A stretch of 64,000 bases of DNA from Bradyrhizobium sp. (GTDB taxonomy: Bacteria > Pseudomonadota > Alphaproteobacteria > Rhizobiales > Xanthobacteraceae): NCBI RefSeq assembly GCF_004799405.1, contig NZ_SSMW01000036.1, positions 1 to 64,000 of the forward strand. Reading direction: 5' to 3'. Positions 28,066 through 38,021 of this stretch are shown piece by piece. Positions within the stretch are counted from its first letter, which is position 1, and every line of letters begins with the position of its first letter. A program made the position numbers and the translations under genes. The notes beneath the pieces were generated by a model. The model worked only from the letters and a program-made list of their open reading frames with translations. It was not told the origin of the DNA and made no database searches.

Positions 28066-30676
28066 TCACAATCCTCATGGGCACCACGATCACTTTGCGG
28101 ACGGGGTTGCCGGCCAGCGCCTGTTTTACCGCATCGAGGGCCAAAACGGCACCCTCAATTTCCGGATTCTGGGCATTGCGCGCCACCGTAACCTCACCCC
28201 GTTTCTTGCCGTTGACCTGAACCACCAGCGTCACCGTGTCTTCAACCAGCAAATCGCGTTCGATTTTGGGCCAATTGGCCTCCGAAACCAGGCCCGGCTG
28301 CCCCAAGACCCTCCAGCACTCCTCCGCCAGGTGGGGCATCATCGGGGAGAACAGTTGAACAAGGATGACCGCGGCCTCGTGGACCGACCACGCCAGATCC
28401 GGCGAGGGTTGCCCCCCGTGCCCCAGCACCTGGGCCAGCGCATTGGTAAATTCCCTGATGTAGGCGAGGCAGACGTTGAAATGCAGCTTCTCGATGCCGG
28501 TCGAGACCTTGTCCAGGGCCCCATGCGCCGCCTTGCGGAGGCCTAGCGCGTCGGCACCGAACGCCGCCGGCCGCGCCGCCGGCGCCGCCTTGGCGATATC
28601 GGCGGATTCATTCACCAGCCGCCATAACCGCTGCACGAAGCGCGACGCGCCCTGCATCCGCTCGTCGCTCCAGATCACGTCGCGATCGGGAGGCGAATCC
28701 GACAGCATGAACCAGCGCGCGGTATCGGCGCCATAGGTCTCGATGATGTCGTCGGGGTCGACGGTATTGCGCTTCGACTTCGACATCTTCTCGATCGCGC
28801 CGATGCTGATGTCTTCGCCGGTCGTGACCAGGTTGGCCCGCCTGCCGTTGCCGCCGACCTCGATCTTCACCTCGGCGGGCGTGACGTAGGAGCCGTCGGC
28901 CTTCTGATAGGTCTCGTGCACCACCATGCCTTGCGTGAACATGCCGGCGAACGGTTCCTCCATGTCGATATGGCCGGTCGCCTTCATCGCGCGGGTGAAG
29001 AAGCGGCTGTACAACAGATGCAGGATCGCGTGCTCGACACCGCCGATATACTGATCAACCGGCATCATCCGGTTCGCAACCGGCGGCGTGGTCGGCGCGT
29101 GTTCATTCCATGGATCGGTGAAGCGCGCGAAGTACCACGACGAATCCACGAACGTGTCCATGGTGTCGGTCTCACGCGTGGCGTTGCCGCCGCATTGCGG
29201 GCAGGTGACGTGCTTCCAGGTCGGATGATGGTCGAGCGCGTTGCCGGGCTTGTCGAAACTGACATCCTCCGGCAGCACCACCGGCAGGTCCTTGTCGGGC
29301 ACCGGCACCACATCGCATTTCGGGCAGTGGATCACCGGGATCGGGCAGCCCCAATAGCGCTGGCGCGAGATACCCCAGTCGCGCAGGCGGAAGTTCACCT
29401 TGCGCTCGCCCACCGGCGTGGTGCCGCGCACTTCCTTTTCGAGCCGCTTTGCGACTTCTTCTTTCGCCTGCTCGATGGTCATGCCGTCCAGAAAACGCGA
29501 ATTGATCATGCGGCCGTCACCGTCATAGGCGGTGTCGGTGATGACGAACGTCTTGGGATCCTGTCCCTCAGGGCAAACCACCGGCGTGTTGCCGAGGCCA
29601 TATTTGTTGACGAAGTCGAGGTCGCGCTGGTCGTGCGCGGGACAGCCGAAGATCGCGCCGGTGCCGTATTCCATCAGCACGAAGTTGGCGACGTAGACCG
29701 GCAGTTTCCAGTTCGCATCGAACGGATGCACGGCCTTGATACCGGTGTCGAAGCCCAGTTTCTCGGCGGTGTCGATGATTTCCTGAGCGGTGCCGTGACG
29801 TTTGGCTTCCGCGATGAAGGCGGCGAGCCCTGGATTCTTCGCAGCCACGGCCTGCGCCAGCGGATGATCGGGTGCGATCGCCATGAACTTCGCCCCGAAC
29901 AGCGTGTCATGCCGCGTCGTGAATATCCTGAGCTCGCTCTCGCCGTCGGGCGCGGTTGCCGGATCGAGCGCGAAGCGGACCAGCATGCCTTCGCTGCGCC
30001 CGATCCAGTTGCGCTGCATCAACCGAACCTTGTCTGGCCAGCGATCGAGCGTGTCGAGTGCGTCCAGCAATTCCTGCGAATACCGGGTGATCTTGAACAC
30101 CCACTGGTTCATTTCGCGCTGCTCTACGAGTGCGCCGGAGCGCCAGCCGCGGCCGTCGATCACCTGCTCATTGGCAAGCACGGTCATGTCGACCGGATCC
30201 CAGTTGATCTTGCGCTTCTCGCGCTCGGCGAGACCCGCGCGCAGAAAATCCAGAAACATCTTCTGCTGATGCTTGTAATAGCCGGGATCGCAGGTGGCGA
30301 ACTCCCTGCTCCAGTCGAGCGACAGCCCCATGGTCTGAAGCTGCTTCTTCATCGAGGCGATGTTGTCGTAGGTCCATGCCTTGGGCGCGACCTTGCGCTC
30401 GATGGCGGCATTTTCGGCCGGAAGGCCGAAGGCATCCCAGCCCATCGGGTGCAGCACATTGAAGCCCCTGGCCCGCATCGTGCGCGCCACCACATCGCCC
30501 ATGGTGTAGTTGCGCACGTGCCCCATATGGATGCGCCCCGAAGGGTAGGGGAACATCTCGAGCACGTAATACTTCGGCCGCGGGTCGTCGTTCCTGGTGG
30601 CGAAGATGCCCCGGTCGGCCCAGGTCTTCTGCCAGTATTTTTCGGATTCGCGGGCGTTGTAGCGTTCGGAGGACAT
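28052..30676 (-). CDS. leuS: Leucyl-tRNA synthetase
   Basis: This class I synthetase charges tRNA-Leu. The 874-residue protein has the HIGH-type motif [15 protein letters not shown] at about 43-57, the editing (CP1) domain with its threonine-rich [10 protein letters not shown] region, a zinc-like CPKC/CPQC pair in the middle, and the KMSKSKRN loop in the C-terminal half. Long open frames on the opposite strand are only GC-rich shadows. Confidence 0.98.
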   Translation of the reverse strand: MSSERYNARESEKYWQKTWADRGIFATRNDDPRPKYYVLEMFPYPSGRIHMGHVRNYTMGDVVARTMRARGFNVLHPMGWDAFGLPAENAAIERKVAPKAWTYDNIASMKKQLQTMGLSLDWSREFATCDPGYYKHQQKMFLDFLRAGLAEREKRKINWDPVDMTVLANEQVIDGRGWRSGALVEQREMNQWVFKITRYSQELLDALDTLDRWPDKVRLMQRNWIGRSEGMLVRFALDPATAPDGESELRIFTTRHDTLFGAKFMAIAPDHPLAQAVAAKNPGLAAFIAEAKRHGTAQEIIDTAEKLGFDTGIKAVHPFDANWKLPVYVANFVLMEYGTGAIFGCPAHDQRDLDFVNKYGLGNTPVVCPEGQDPKTFVITDTAYDGDGRMINSRFLDGMTIEQAKEEVAKRLEKEVRGTTPVGERKVNFRLRDWGISRQRYWGCPIPVIHCPKCDVVPVPDKDLPVVLPEDVSFDKPGNALDHHPTWKHVTCPQCGGNATRETDTMDTFVDSSWYFARFTDPWNEHAPTTPPVANRMMPVDQYIGGVEHAILHLLYSRFFTRAMKATGHIDMEEPFAGMFTQGMVVHETYQKADGSYVTPAEVKIEVGGNGRRANLVTTGEDISIGAIEKMSKSKRNTVDPDDIIETYGADTARWFMLSDSPPDRDVIWSDERMQGASRFVQRLWRLVNESADIAKAAPAARPAAFGADALGLRKAAHGALDKVSTGIEKLHFNVCLAYIREFTNALAQVLGHGGQPSPDLAWSVHEAAVILVQLFSPMMPHLAEECWRVLGQPGLVSEANWPKIERDLLVEDTVTLVVQVNGKKRGEVTVARNAQNPEIEGAVLALDAVKQALAGNPVRKVIVVPMRIVNVVG

Positions 30677-30792
30677 GGAATCTGAAGGGCTTTTGTGGAT
30701 TCGAGGCCGGTCGAAATGACGGCGGACTAGGCCATAGAAGACCGCGAGGGGTCAACGCCTTAAGTGCCTTGATCGGGCCGGTGGGTGTGCCC

Positions 30793-32490
30793 TCAGCTCG
30801 CCAGCGCGATCTTGCCGACGCCATCCAGCATCCGCACGAACCCGTGCTCGACCACTGCGTTGCGGCCGCGATGTTTGGCGGCATAAAGGGCGGCGTCGGC
30901 GGCCTCGATCAGATCGCCCGGCCGCTGCATGTCGCTCGGCGTGGCGCCGGCAACGCCAATGCTGACGGTGACGGTTTTATGGCTGGAGGTGGCGTGAGGC
31001 ATCGCGAGATTTTGAACCGCGCTGCGCACCATCTCGCCGATCTGCAACGCGCGGTTCGTATCGGTGTCCGGCAGCAGCAGGCAGAATTCCTCGCCGCCAT
31101 AGCGCCCGGCAAAGCCCTTGGTCTCGGCGGCCACGCCGGCCAGCGTTTCGCCGAGCCGGGAGAGGCAGACGTCGCCTTCGGGATGACCGTAGGTGTCGTT
31201 GAACAGCTTGAAATGATCGACGTCGATCATCAATAGCGACAGTTCGCTGCTGTATTGCTGGGCCTTCATCCATTCGAAGTCGAGCCGGCTCTGGAAGCCG
31301 CGCCGGTTGGCGAGGCCGGACAGCATGTCAATCGACGCCATCACGGTGAGCCGGTCATTGGTGGCGACCAGTTCGCGCTCGCGCTGGCCAAGCTCGGCCG
31401 CCATCGTGTTGAAGGCGCGGGCCAGCGGGAAAAATTCCGCGGGCAGGCGGCTTTTCGCCGCCCGCACCGACCAGTCGCCCTGGCCGAAGCGTTTTGCTAT
31501 CGCCGCCATCATTTCGATCGGCTGGATGATGAGCCTCTCCGCGGCGATCAACGCGCCGAGCAGCACGAACAGGCAGACGAACGCCAGTTGCAGATAGACC
31601 GTGCGAATCTCGCGATTGATGCTCGCGGCGATCTTCGCTTCGTCAAGGCTGACGATCAGGCGCGAGCCGGTGCCGGGAATACGGGCCGAATGCACCACGC
31701 GTTTGGAGCCATCGGCGGCGATGAATGAAATCGATTGCGTGGCCTGGTCCGAACCGATCGCCTTGTCGGCGATGGCCGCCAGCAACGGCACGTTGTCCAG
31801 CGCCCGGCCGACCATGCTGGCCTGATCGAAGGGTGCCGCGACAACGGTTCCCTCGCTATCGATCAGCACGGCCGAAACGCCAGAACGGCCGCCGAGGTCG
31901 GCCATGACTTTCGACATCCAGTCGAGATTGATGCCGGCAACAATAACCGCGTCCTCGCCGGCGGCGATCGCCGCCACCGGGTAGGCCGCCGTCATGATCG
32001 GCAGCTTGGCTGCTCTGGCGAGCAGATAATCGCTGAACACGAAGCCGCGGGTCTCCACCGCCTTTTTGAGATAGCTACGGTCGCTGAGATCCACGCCGAC
32101 GAGGCTGGGCAATGTCGAGCATTGAACCCGGCCATTGCCGGCGACGATCGACATGCTTCTGATCCAGGGCAGCTCGACCTGCATGCTCGCGCGCAGAATA
32201 TCGCAACTGCGGCTGACGCCGCCCGCCGAGGCCCTGATGTAGGCGGCCGATTTCATCATCGTCTCGACCGAGGAGACGATTTCGCGCTGCGCCTGGACGC
32301 TTTGCCGCGCGATCGTGGAAAATTCCTGGGTGGCCTGTGCGATCTGCTTGGCGCGGGTGTCCTCAAGCGAGCGGGCGCGTTCCAGCATCAACGGCGTCAC
32401 CAGGATCAGCGCCAGCAATGCGAGCCGCGCGCGGATTCCGAGAAGCTTCTTGAGTTTCACTCTTTTGCGGTTGAAAGTAACGCGCGACAT
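30793..32490 (-). CDS. Membrane diguanylate cyclase with periplasmic sensor domain
   Basis: It is predicted to make cyclic di-GMP. The 565-residue product has an N-terminal helix, a periplasmic Cache-like domain (about 50-275, with MKSAAYIRASAG and DLSDRSYLKKAVETRGFVFSDY), a second helix (LQLAFVCLFVLLGALIAAE), a HAMP segment and a GGDEF domain. The active-site loop reads RYGGEEFCLLL near residue 465. No RxxD inhibitory site is present before it. The ATG at 32490 is preceded by a G-rich ribosome site. The input signal is unknown. Confidence 0.93.
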   Translation of the reverse strand: MSRVTFNRKRVKLKKLLGIRARLALLALILVTPLMLERARSLEDTRAKQIAQATQEFSTIARQSVQAQREIVSSVETMMKSAAYIRASAGGVSRSCDILRASMQVELPWIRSMSIVAGNGRVQCSTLPSLVGVDLSDRSYLKKAVETRGFVFSDYLLARAAKLPIMTAAYPVAAIAAGEDAVIVAGINLDWMSKVMADLGGRSGVSAVLIDSEGTVVAAPFDQASMVGRALDNVPLLAAIADKAIGSDQATQSISFIAADGSKRVVHSARIPGTGSRLIVSLDEAKIAASINREIRTVYLQLAFVCLFVLLGALIAAERLIIQPIEMMAAIAKRFGQGDWSVRAAKSRLPAEFFPLARAFNTMAAELGQRERELVATNDRLTVMASIDMLSGLANRRGFQSRLDFEWMKAQQYSSELSLLMIDVDHFKLFNDTYGHPEGDVCLSRLGETLAGVAAETKGFAGRYGGEEFCLLLPDTDTNRALQIGEMVRSAVQNLAMPHATSSHKTVTVSIGVAGATPSDMQRPGDLIEAADAALYAAKHRGRNAVVEHGFVRMLDGVGKIALAS

Positions 32491-32596
32491 CTTCGTCCCC
32501 CGACCCCGCGCGCAAGCTAGACAGAAGGGTTCAAGAAGCCTTTCCTGAATTCGGTAAAATTCGAACGAACCGGCAAATTTACGACCGACCGATGAC

Positions 32597-33286
32597 ATGA
32601 CAGCCGAAAACCCGCCGCCGATTACCCCGTCTTTACCAAACGCGCTTTCCGCCGTGCAGCAGGAGATCGTGCGCGCCTGCAAGCAAGCGCGTCGGGACCC
32701 GGCATCGGTGACGCTGATCGCGGTGTCCAAAACATTCGACGCCGGCGCCATCACGCCCGTAATCGTGGCGGGGCAGCGCGTATTCGGCGAGAATCGCGTG
32801 CAGGAAGCCAAAGCGAAATGGCCAGGGTTAATGTCGGCTTACCCCGGCGTCGCGCTGCACCTGATCGGGCCGCTGCAATCCAACAAGGCGAAGGAGGCCG
32901 TGGCGCTGTTCGATGCCATTCATTCGGTCGATCGCCCGAGCATTTGCCAGGCGTTAGCCAAGGAAATCGATTCTCAAAAACGGCGGCCGCAACTGTTCGT
33001 CCAGCTCAACACCGGCGAGGAGCCGCAAAAGGCGGGTGTCGCGCCATCAGAGGCGGACGCCTTCATTGCCGATTGCCGCGACCAGTATGGGCTGGCGATT
33101 TCGGGCCTGATGTGCATTCCGCCGGTCGATGACGCGCCGGCGCCGCATTTTGCGCTGACCGCCAAAATCGCCGCGCGCAATGGCCTGAAGAACCTGTCGA
33201 TGGGCATGAGCGCCGACTTCGCCATCGCGATTCAGTTCGGCGCGACCCATGTACGCGTCGGCTCGGCGATCTTCGGGCACCGTTAG
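32597..33286 (+). CDS. YggS/PROSC-family PLP-binding protein
   Basis: This family keeps pyridoxal phosphate levels in balance and has no known catalytic reaction. The 229-residue single-domain barrel has LIAVSKTF with the PLP lysine at 45, FGENRVQEAKAKW, LHLIGPLQSNKAKEA, GLMCIPP and LSMGMSADFAIAIQFGATHVRVGSAIFG. It is divergent from the diguanylate cyclase gene. Confidence 0.95.
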   Translation: MTAENPPPITPSLPNALSAVQQEIVRACKQARRDPASVTLIAVSKTFDAGAITPVIVAGQRVFGENRVQEAKAKWPGLMSAYPGVALHLIGPLQSNKAKEAVALFDAIHSVDRPSICQALAKEIDSQKRRPQLFVQLNTGEEPQKAGVAPSEADAFIADCRDQYGLAISGLMCIPPVDDAPAPHFALTAKIAARNGLKNLSMGMSADFAIAIQFGATHVRVGSAIFGHR

Positions 33287-33297
33287 CCCAGCGTCGC

Positions 33298-34083
33298 CTA
33301 CTTGAATGCGACCGACACCTTGCCGACCCCACCGAAGTCGGCCTCGAACAGATCGCCCGATTGAATCGGCAACGGCGGGTGGCAGGTACCGGTGGTCACG
33401 ACCTGGCCCGCTCTCAGCGGGATGCCAAGCTGACGAAGTTCGTTGGCAAGCCAGGTCAGCGCAATCCGGGGATCGCCGAGCACATTCTTGCCGTGACCGA
33501 TGAATTGTTTTCCGCGCAGCTTGATAACCGGTCGCTCTTCGACGAGATCGAGCGTGCGCCAGTTCGAATTTGTCGCCGCGCCGAGAACGAACAAATGGGC
33601 GCAGGCATTGTCGGCGATGATCTGCGCGGCTCCGGCGCGGACAAAATCCGCGAATCTCGAATCCGGAATCTCGATCGCCGGATGAAGCGTGTCGACTGCG
33701 TCGAGAACCTGTTGCACGGTGTAAGGAACCGATCGCGGCGGCAGATCCATCGCCATGCTGAAGGCGAATTCGGGCTCGGCGACGCGCATTTCATTTCCCG
33801 CCATGGAAGCCGTGCCGCCATCCGCAATGAGCGTCTCGGAAAAGATCCGGCCAGCCATCGGGCCGTCGACATTGATGTGCTTTTGTCCGGCTTCGCTGGT
33901 GGCCGCGATCTTCCAGCCGAACAGGGTCCCGGCCGCGTATTGTTCGATTGCCGCCTGAATCGCGTAGCCTTCGGCACGGTCGTGCGGCCGCTGCGACGGC
34001 TCAAGTCCTCCGAACTTTGTGCCGGCTCGCCAATGATCGTGCAGGGTTCGCGACGAAGCCGCTATCTGATGTTGATCGAGCAT
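33298..34083 (-). CDS. 2-keto-4-pentenoate hydratase-like protein (FAH family)
   Basis: The 261-residue protein resembles MhpD/2-oxopent-4-enoate hydratases (GWKIAATSEAGQKHINVDGP, VAEPEFAFSMAMDLP, HPAIEIPDSRF, VTTGTCHPPLPIQSGD). These enzymes add water to dienoate intermediates of aromatic ring breakdown. No other meta-cleavage gene is nearby, so the substrate is open. The ATG at 34083 was chosen over a TTG at 34116. It is 25 bases downstream of the L,D-transpeptidase gene. Confidence 0.88.
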   Translation of the reverse strand: MLDQHQIAASSRTLHDHWRAGTKFGGLEPSQRPHDRAEGYAIQAAIEQYAAGTLFGWKIAATSEAGQKHINVDGPMAGRIFSETLIADGGTASMAGNEMRVAEPEFAFSMAMDLPPRSVPYTVQQVLDAVDTLHPAIEIPDSRFADFVRAGAAQIIADNACAHLFVLGAATNSNWRTLDLVEERPVIKLRGKQFIGHGKNVLGDPRIALTWLANELRQLGIPLRAGQVVTTGTCHPPLPIQSGDLFEADFGGVGKVSVAFK

Positions 34084-34108
34084 TGTTTTTGCGATCCCGC
34101 AATGACGC

Positions 34109-34678
34109 TCATCCAATCACAATCCTGGTGTTTGGACCCAATCGCGCCAACAATCGCAGCATCGCGGCCCTGGTCATCGAAACGCATCCGGCGGTTGGCG
34201 AAAAATCCGGGCGCGCCAGATGCAGGAATACGGCGCTGCCGCGGCCGGCGACGCGCGGCCGGGTATTGTGGTCGATCTCGACGATGAAATCATAAAGATG
34301 GTCGTCGCGCTTGAGCCGGTCGCCGCCGCTTTCGCGATCCCGCCACATCGGCTGGTTGTAATGGCGGCTGCGAGGATCTTCGCACCAGGCGTCGTCAGGC
34401 TTGATGGCGCGAACCGGCAGAAAAGTGCGGGGACGTGGATGGCGGTCGGCGCGCCACCACAATTGTCGCGGCCGGAACGTGCCTTTAGGGCTCCCGCCAT
34501 CGCCTTCGCGCTTGTCGGCCCTGATGCCGCCGCGCCCAAGTGCGACGGGCACCGTCTGGCCGCCCGCCACGAGCCAGCCCCGGCGCGGATTGCCGGCGGC
34601 GGCGCGAATCCGGATCGCGGACAGCGGCCGGTCGCGCAGGCCGGTTGGATAAGTAGTTGAAATACTGGAGCTTCTCAT
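34109..34678 (-). CDS. L,D-transpeptidase (YkuD-domain) family protein
   Basis: The 189-residue product carries a YkuD-like catalytic centre, HLARPDFSPTAGCVSM, with the His and nucleophilic Cys, preceded by a GTFRPRQLWW segment. Such enzymes form 3-3 cross-links in peptidoglycan or attach lipoproteins. I see no signal peptide or membrane helix at the chosen start, which is unusual for a periplasmic enzyme; an unrecognised start or a cytoplasmic variant is possible. Confidence 0.83.
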   Translation of the reverse strand: MRSSSISTTYPTGLRDRPLSAIRIRAAAGNPRRGWLVAGGQTVPVALGRGGIRADKREGDGGSPKGTFRPRQLWWRADRHPRPRTFLPVRAIKPDDAWCEDPRSRHYNQPMWRDRESGGDRLKRDDHLYDFIVEIDHNTRPRVAGRGSAVFLHLARPDFSPTAGCVSMTRAAMLRLLARLGPNTRIVIG

Positions 34679-34902
34679 CCGAAAGTAAACCCTGCGGTTG
34701 CGGCCAGGCCTGCAAACGTCCTATTTCGCGCCCATTACAGGACATTCATCAAAAGCCGCGGAATTCTGGAGTAGACTGCGCCGCGGCTTGTGAATCTGTA
34801 ACAGTTCCCTACCTCAAGACGAACCAATACCTGACCACCCATTACCGGCTCGGCTGAAGGCGCTTTCCGCTCTCATCTGCCGCTTCCAAAGGATTGTACG
34901 CT

Positions 34903-35589
34903 ATGGCCAACGCCCGCAAGATCCTGATCGTGGATGACGACACCGATCTGCGCGATACGCTGGTGGAACAATTGTCACTGCACGAAGAATTCGAGGCCTC
35001 CGCCGTCGATACCGGTGCCAAGGGTGCCAACGCCGCCAAGGCCAACGCTCCCGATCTGGTGCTGATGGATGTGGGGTTGCCTGACACCGATGGGCGCGAA
35101 GTCGTCCGCTCGCTGCGCAAGGGCGGCTTCAAAGCGCCGATCATCATGCTCACCGGACACGATACCGATTCGGACACCATCCTCGGACTTGAGTCCGGCG
35201 CCAACGACTATGTCGCCAAGCCGTTTCGTTTTGCCGTGTTGCTGGCGCGGATCCGGGCGCAACTCCGCCAGCATGAAGCCAGCGAAGACGCGGTGTTTTC
35301 CGTCGGTCCGTACAGTTTTCGGCCCGGTTCCAAGATGCTGACCGGCGCCAATGCCAGGAAAGTGCGGCTGACCGAAAAGGAAACCGCGATCCTGCGATTT
35401 CTCTACCGGGCCGGCCAGTTGCCGGTGTCGCGCGAGACGTTGCTGCAGGAAGTGTGGGGTTATAATTCGGGCGTCACCACGCACACCCTGGAAACCCACA
35501 TCTACCGGCTGCGCCAGAAGATCGAAAAAGACGCCGCCAATCCCGAGATACTGGTGACGGAAGCCGGTGGCTACAAGCTGGTGCCGTGA
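34903..35589 (+). CDS. OmpR-family response regulator
   Basis: The 228-residue protein has a receiver domain (KILIVDDDTDLRDTL, phospho-acceptor Asp56 in LVLMDVGLPD, Lys in YVAKPF) and a winged-helix DNA-binding domain (LTEKETAILRFLYRA, VTTHTLETHIYRLRQKIE). No kinase gene is adjacent, so it is an orphan by position. The ATG at 34903 is preferred over a TTG nine bases earlier. A cyclic-nucleotide-binding protein follows on the same strand. Confidence 0.94.
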   Translation: MANARKILIVDDDTDLRDTLVEQLSLHEEFEASAVDTGAKGANAAKANAPDLVLMDVGLPDTDGREVVRSLRKGGFKAPIIMLTGHDTDSDTILGLESGANDYVAKPFRFAVLLARIRAQLRQHEASEDAVFSVGPYSFRPGSKMLTGANARKVRLTEKETAILRFLYRAGQLPVSRETLLQEVWGYNSGVTTHTLETHIYRLRQKIEKDAANPEILVTEAGGYKLVP

Positions 35590-35649
35590 TACGATTCGGG
35601 CGGCGATTCGTAAAAATGGTACGCCAAGCGCTTCCCGATCCGGTTCTGC

Positions 35650-36099
35650 ATGTCGATCGAAGATGATGTTGCCCTGCTCGAGCGCGTCCCGACACTGCGC
35701 CTGTTGGGGACGGCCGCCCTGCGCATGCTGGCGATCGGCTCCGAGCAGCGTGATGTTGCACGGGATGATGTGCTGTTCTCGATTGGCGATGACGCCGATT
35801 CAGGGTTCATCGTTCAGCATGGCACGTTCCAGATCAGTTTTGAGGACGGTAGCGGCGCCGAAATCGTCGCGGGTCCTGGGGCGTTGATCGGCGAGCTGGC
35901 GCTGGTCGTTCCGATGCAGCGGCCCGCTACCGCGGTCGCACTGGAGCATTGTTCGGTGATTCGCATCGCGCGCAGCCTGTTCCAGCGGGTGCTGGAAAGC
36001 GATCCGGCCGCGGCGCGCCGGCTGCGCGATGAATTCGCCAGCCGCACCAGCCAGATCGCCAGCGATATCGTGATGGCCGGCGCGAAACTGAGCACTTAG
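35650..36099 (+). CDS. Stand-alone cyclic-nucleotide-binding-like protein
   Basis: The 149-residue protein consists of one cNMP-binding beta-roll (LFSIGDDADSGFIVQHGTFQISF, GPGALIGELALVVPMQRPATAVAL) and a short C-terminal helix. There is no DNA-binding domain. The phosphate-binding cassette G-E-L-A-L-x-x-x-x-x-R-x-A-T is intact, so it could bind a cyclic nucleotide. It lies 60 bases after the response regulator, which suggests a shared transcript. Confidence 0.88.
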   Translation: MSIEDDVALLERVPTLRLLGTAALRMLAIGSEQRDVARDDVLFSIGDDADSGFIVQHGTFQISFEDGSGAEIVAGPGALIGELALVVPMQRPATAVALEHCSVIRIARSLFQRVLESDPAAARRLRDEFASRTSQIASDIVMAGAKLST

Positions 36100-36162
36100 C
36101 TCCGCACCATTTCCCGCCGTCTCCGCGAAATGCAGCGACGACGAATAAAGCGGACACGGCGC

Positions 36163-36978
36163 TCAGACCTCGAGCGTTACCGTGACCGGCACATGATCGG
36201 ACGGCCGGTTCCAGCCACGCGCGTCTCGCGTGATCCTGAAATCGCTGACGCCGTCCTTGAGCGCGCGCGACACCCAGATGTGATCCAGCCTTCGGCCGCG
36301 ATCGGCCAGCGTCCAGTCGGCGGCGCGGTAACTCCACCAGGTGTAGACTTTTTCCGACATCGGAATACGCATCCGCGCGACGTCGACCCATTCGCCGTGG
36401 CTTTGCGCCGCCAATAGTTTCTCGCATTCGATCGGGGTATGCGACACGATTTTCAGCAACTGCTTGTGCGACCACACGTCGTTCTCATGCGGTGCCACAT
36501 TGAGATCGCCGACCAGGATATGCCGGTCGTCGCCGCGCGGATGCAGCGGCTCGCAGGCCTTCATCTCGTCGAGAAACCGGAGCTTGTGTTCGAATTTCGG
36601 ATTGAGCGCGGGATCGGGAATATCGCCGCCGGCCGGCACGTAGAAATTGTGGACTACCAGCGGTTTCGACAGCTGCGCCTTGTCGCCGAACGCAACCGAG
36701 ATGTGCCGCGAATCGATCTTGTCGCAAAAGGTGCGGATATCCGTGGTCTGGAATGGCAGTTTCGAGATCACGGCGACGCCGTGATAGCCCTTCTGCCCGT
36801 TCAGTGCGACGTGTTCATAGCCGAGGCGTTTGAAGCGTTTCAGCGGGAAGGCATCGTCGATGCATTTGGTTTCCTGCAGGCACAGGACATCCGGCCTCAC
36901 CGACTTGAGAAACCTGGCGACGATATCGATGCGCAGGCGCACCGAATTGATATTCCACGTGGTCAGGGAGAAGCGCAT
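36163..36978 (-). CDS. xthA: Exodeoxyribonuclease III
   Basis: It is an AP endonuclease and 3' repair exonuclease of base-excision repair. The 271-residue product has the full catalytic set: TWNINSVR, LQETK, HNFYVPAGGDIPDP, VGDLNVAP, RRLDHIW and PSDHVPV. It lies downstream of lolA on the same strand. Confidence 0.96.
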   Translation of the reverse strand: MRFSLTTWNINSVRLRIDIVARFLKSVRPDVLCLQETKCIDDAFPLKRFKRLGYEHVALNGQKGYHGVAVISKLPFQTTDIRTFCDKIDSRHISVAFGDKAQLSKPLVVHNFYVPAGGDIPDPALNPKFEHKLRFLDEMKACEPLHPRGDDRHILVGDLNVAPHENDVWSHKQLLKIVSHTPIECEKLLAAQSHGEWVDVARMRIPMSEKVYTWWSYRAADWTLADRGRRLDHIWVSRALKDGVSDFRITRDARGWNRPSDHVPVTVTLEV

Positions 36979-37069
36979 GGAAAGGATGTATCAGCGCAAG
37001 GGCAGAAAGACACGTCTCATCACACCCTTCGCGCGCGTCTCGAACGATCGCGGCAGGATGGGAGCGGGA

Positions 37070-37855
37070 CTAGTTGTTCGATCCCGGATAATTGGTGAAG
37101 TCGATCTTGAACAGGCCTGGATCGATTTTCTTCGAGGAATCCAGATTGTAGACCGCAACCGTGGTGTCATAGCCTTGCGGATCGGTCACCGTCCATTGCT
37201 TGAGCTGGCCGTCCTTGGCCCCGATCATCAGCATCAGGCGGCTGGTGCCGATCAGCGCCTGCTTCTCCTCGATGGTGACGCTGGTGAAAACACTGTCCGA
37301 TGTCACGTTCACGACATTGGTGTCCTTCATGAGATCGATGCGATCGGACAGCAGATAACGCAGCGGCGTCTGCGACAGCGGGTAGATGTCCTGGGTCGCA
37401 AGCTTGCGATCGCGCACGGCTACCGACGATCCGTCGGCGATAATGTCGATCGGACTCGGCTCATCATATTCGAAGCGCACCTTGCCGGGCTTCTGGATGT
37501 AAAAATCGCCCTTGGTCCTGCTGCCGTCGGGCCCGACCTGAACGAAATTTCCAACCAGCGTTTGCAGCGACGACAGATAGGAACTCACTCTGCCGGCCTG
37601 CGCCTTTTGACTGGCATCGAAGGTCGCGAAAACATTGGCGGGCAGATTCCGGCGCGGATCGGGGATCACCGGATTCGGCACCGCCGCCGGTGTTGCCCCG
37701 GTCGTCAGCGGGCCTTTTTGCAAATCCGACGCACTCATCTGGACGCCGTCGCGGGCCTTCGGCGCGGGTTTTGGGATCGGTACGGTCTGGGCTGATGCCG
37801 GGATTACCGTAGCGGTCACAAACGCCGCGATCAGCATGGCCAACCCGGGGCGCAT
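37070..37855 (-). CDS. lolA: Outer-membrane lipoprotein carrier protein LolA
   Basis: It carries lipoproteins across the periplasm from LolCDE to the outer membrane. From the ATG at 37855 the 261-residue product has a signal peptide (MRPGLAMLIAAFVTATVIP...ASAQ), a Pro-rich linker, and the LolA fold (SSYLSSLQTLVGNFVQVGPDG, GDFYIQKPGKVRFEYDEPSP, SDRIDLMKD). A TTG at 37903 with a good ribosome site is an alternative start. It follows ftsK, the usual rhizobial arrangement. Confidence 0.92.
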   Translation of the reverse strand: MRPGLAMLIAAFVTATVIPASAQTVPIPKPAPKARDGVQMSASDLQKGPLTTGATPAAVPNPVIPDPRRNLPANVFATFDASQKAQAGRVSSYLSSLQTLVGNFVQVGPDGSRTKGDFYIQKPGKVRFEYDEPSPIDIIADGSSVAVRDRKLATQDIYPLSQTPLRYLLSDRIDLMKDTNVVNVTSDSVFTSVTIEEKQALIGTSRLMLMIGAKDGQLKQWTVTDPQGYDTTVAVYNLDSSKKIDPGLFKIDFTNYPGSNN

Positions 37856-38021
37856 GCGAGGATTTGCGAATCGCTTTGCCGCCGGGAATTTGAGATTCCT
37901 GTCCAACGCGTCGTCCTGCCTGATTCTCGGCCGTTTTATCGTGCTTTCGGCAAAAGGGGATATCGTTTTTCCGTGAGAATACAGAGCCAACTCCAACAGT
38001 CCTTTTAACCCGCTTATGCCT

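Noticed and set aside
28916-30685. 589-residue open frame antisense to leuS
   Set aside because: It lies wholly within leuS, has Arg/His/Val-rich composition typical of GC-rich antisense frames, and shows no domain.
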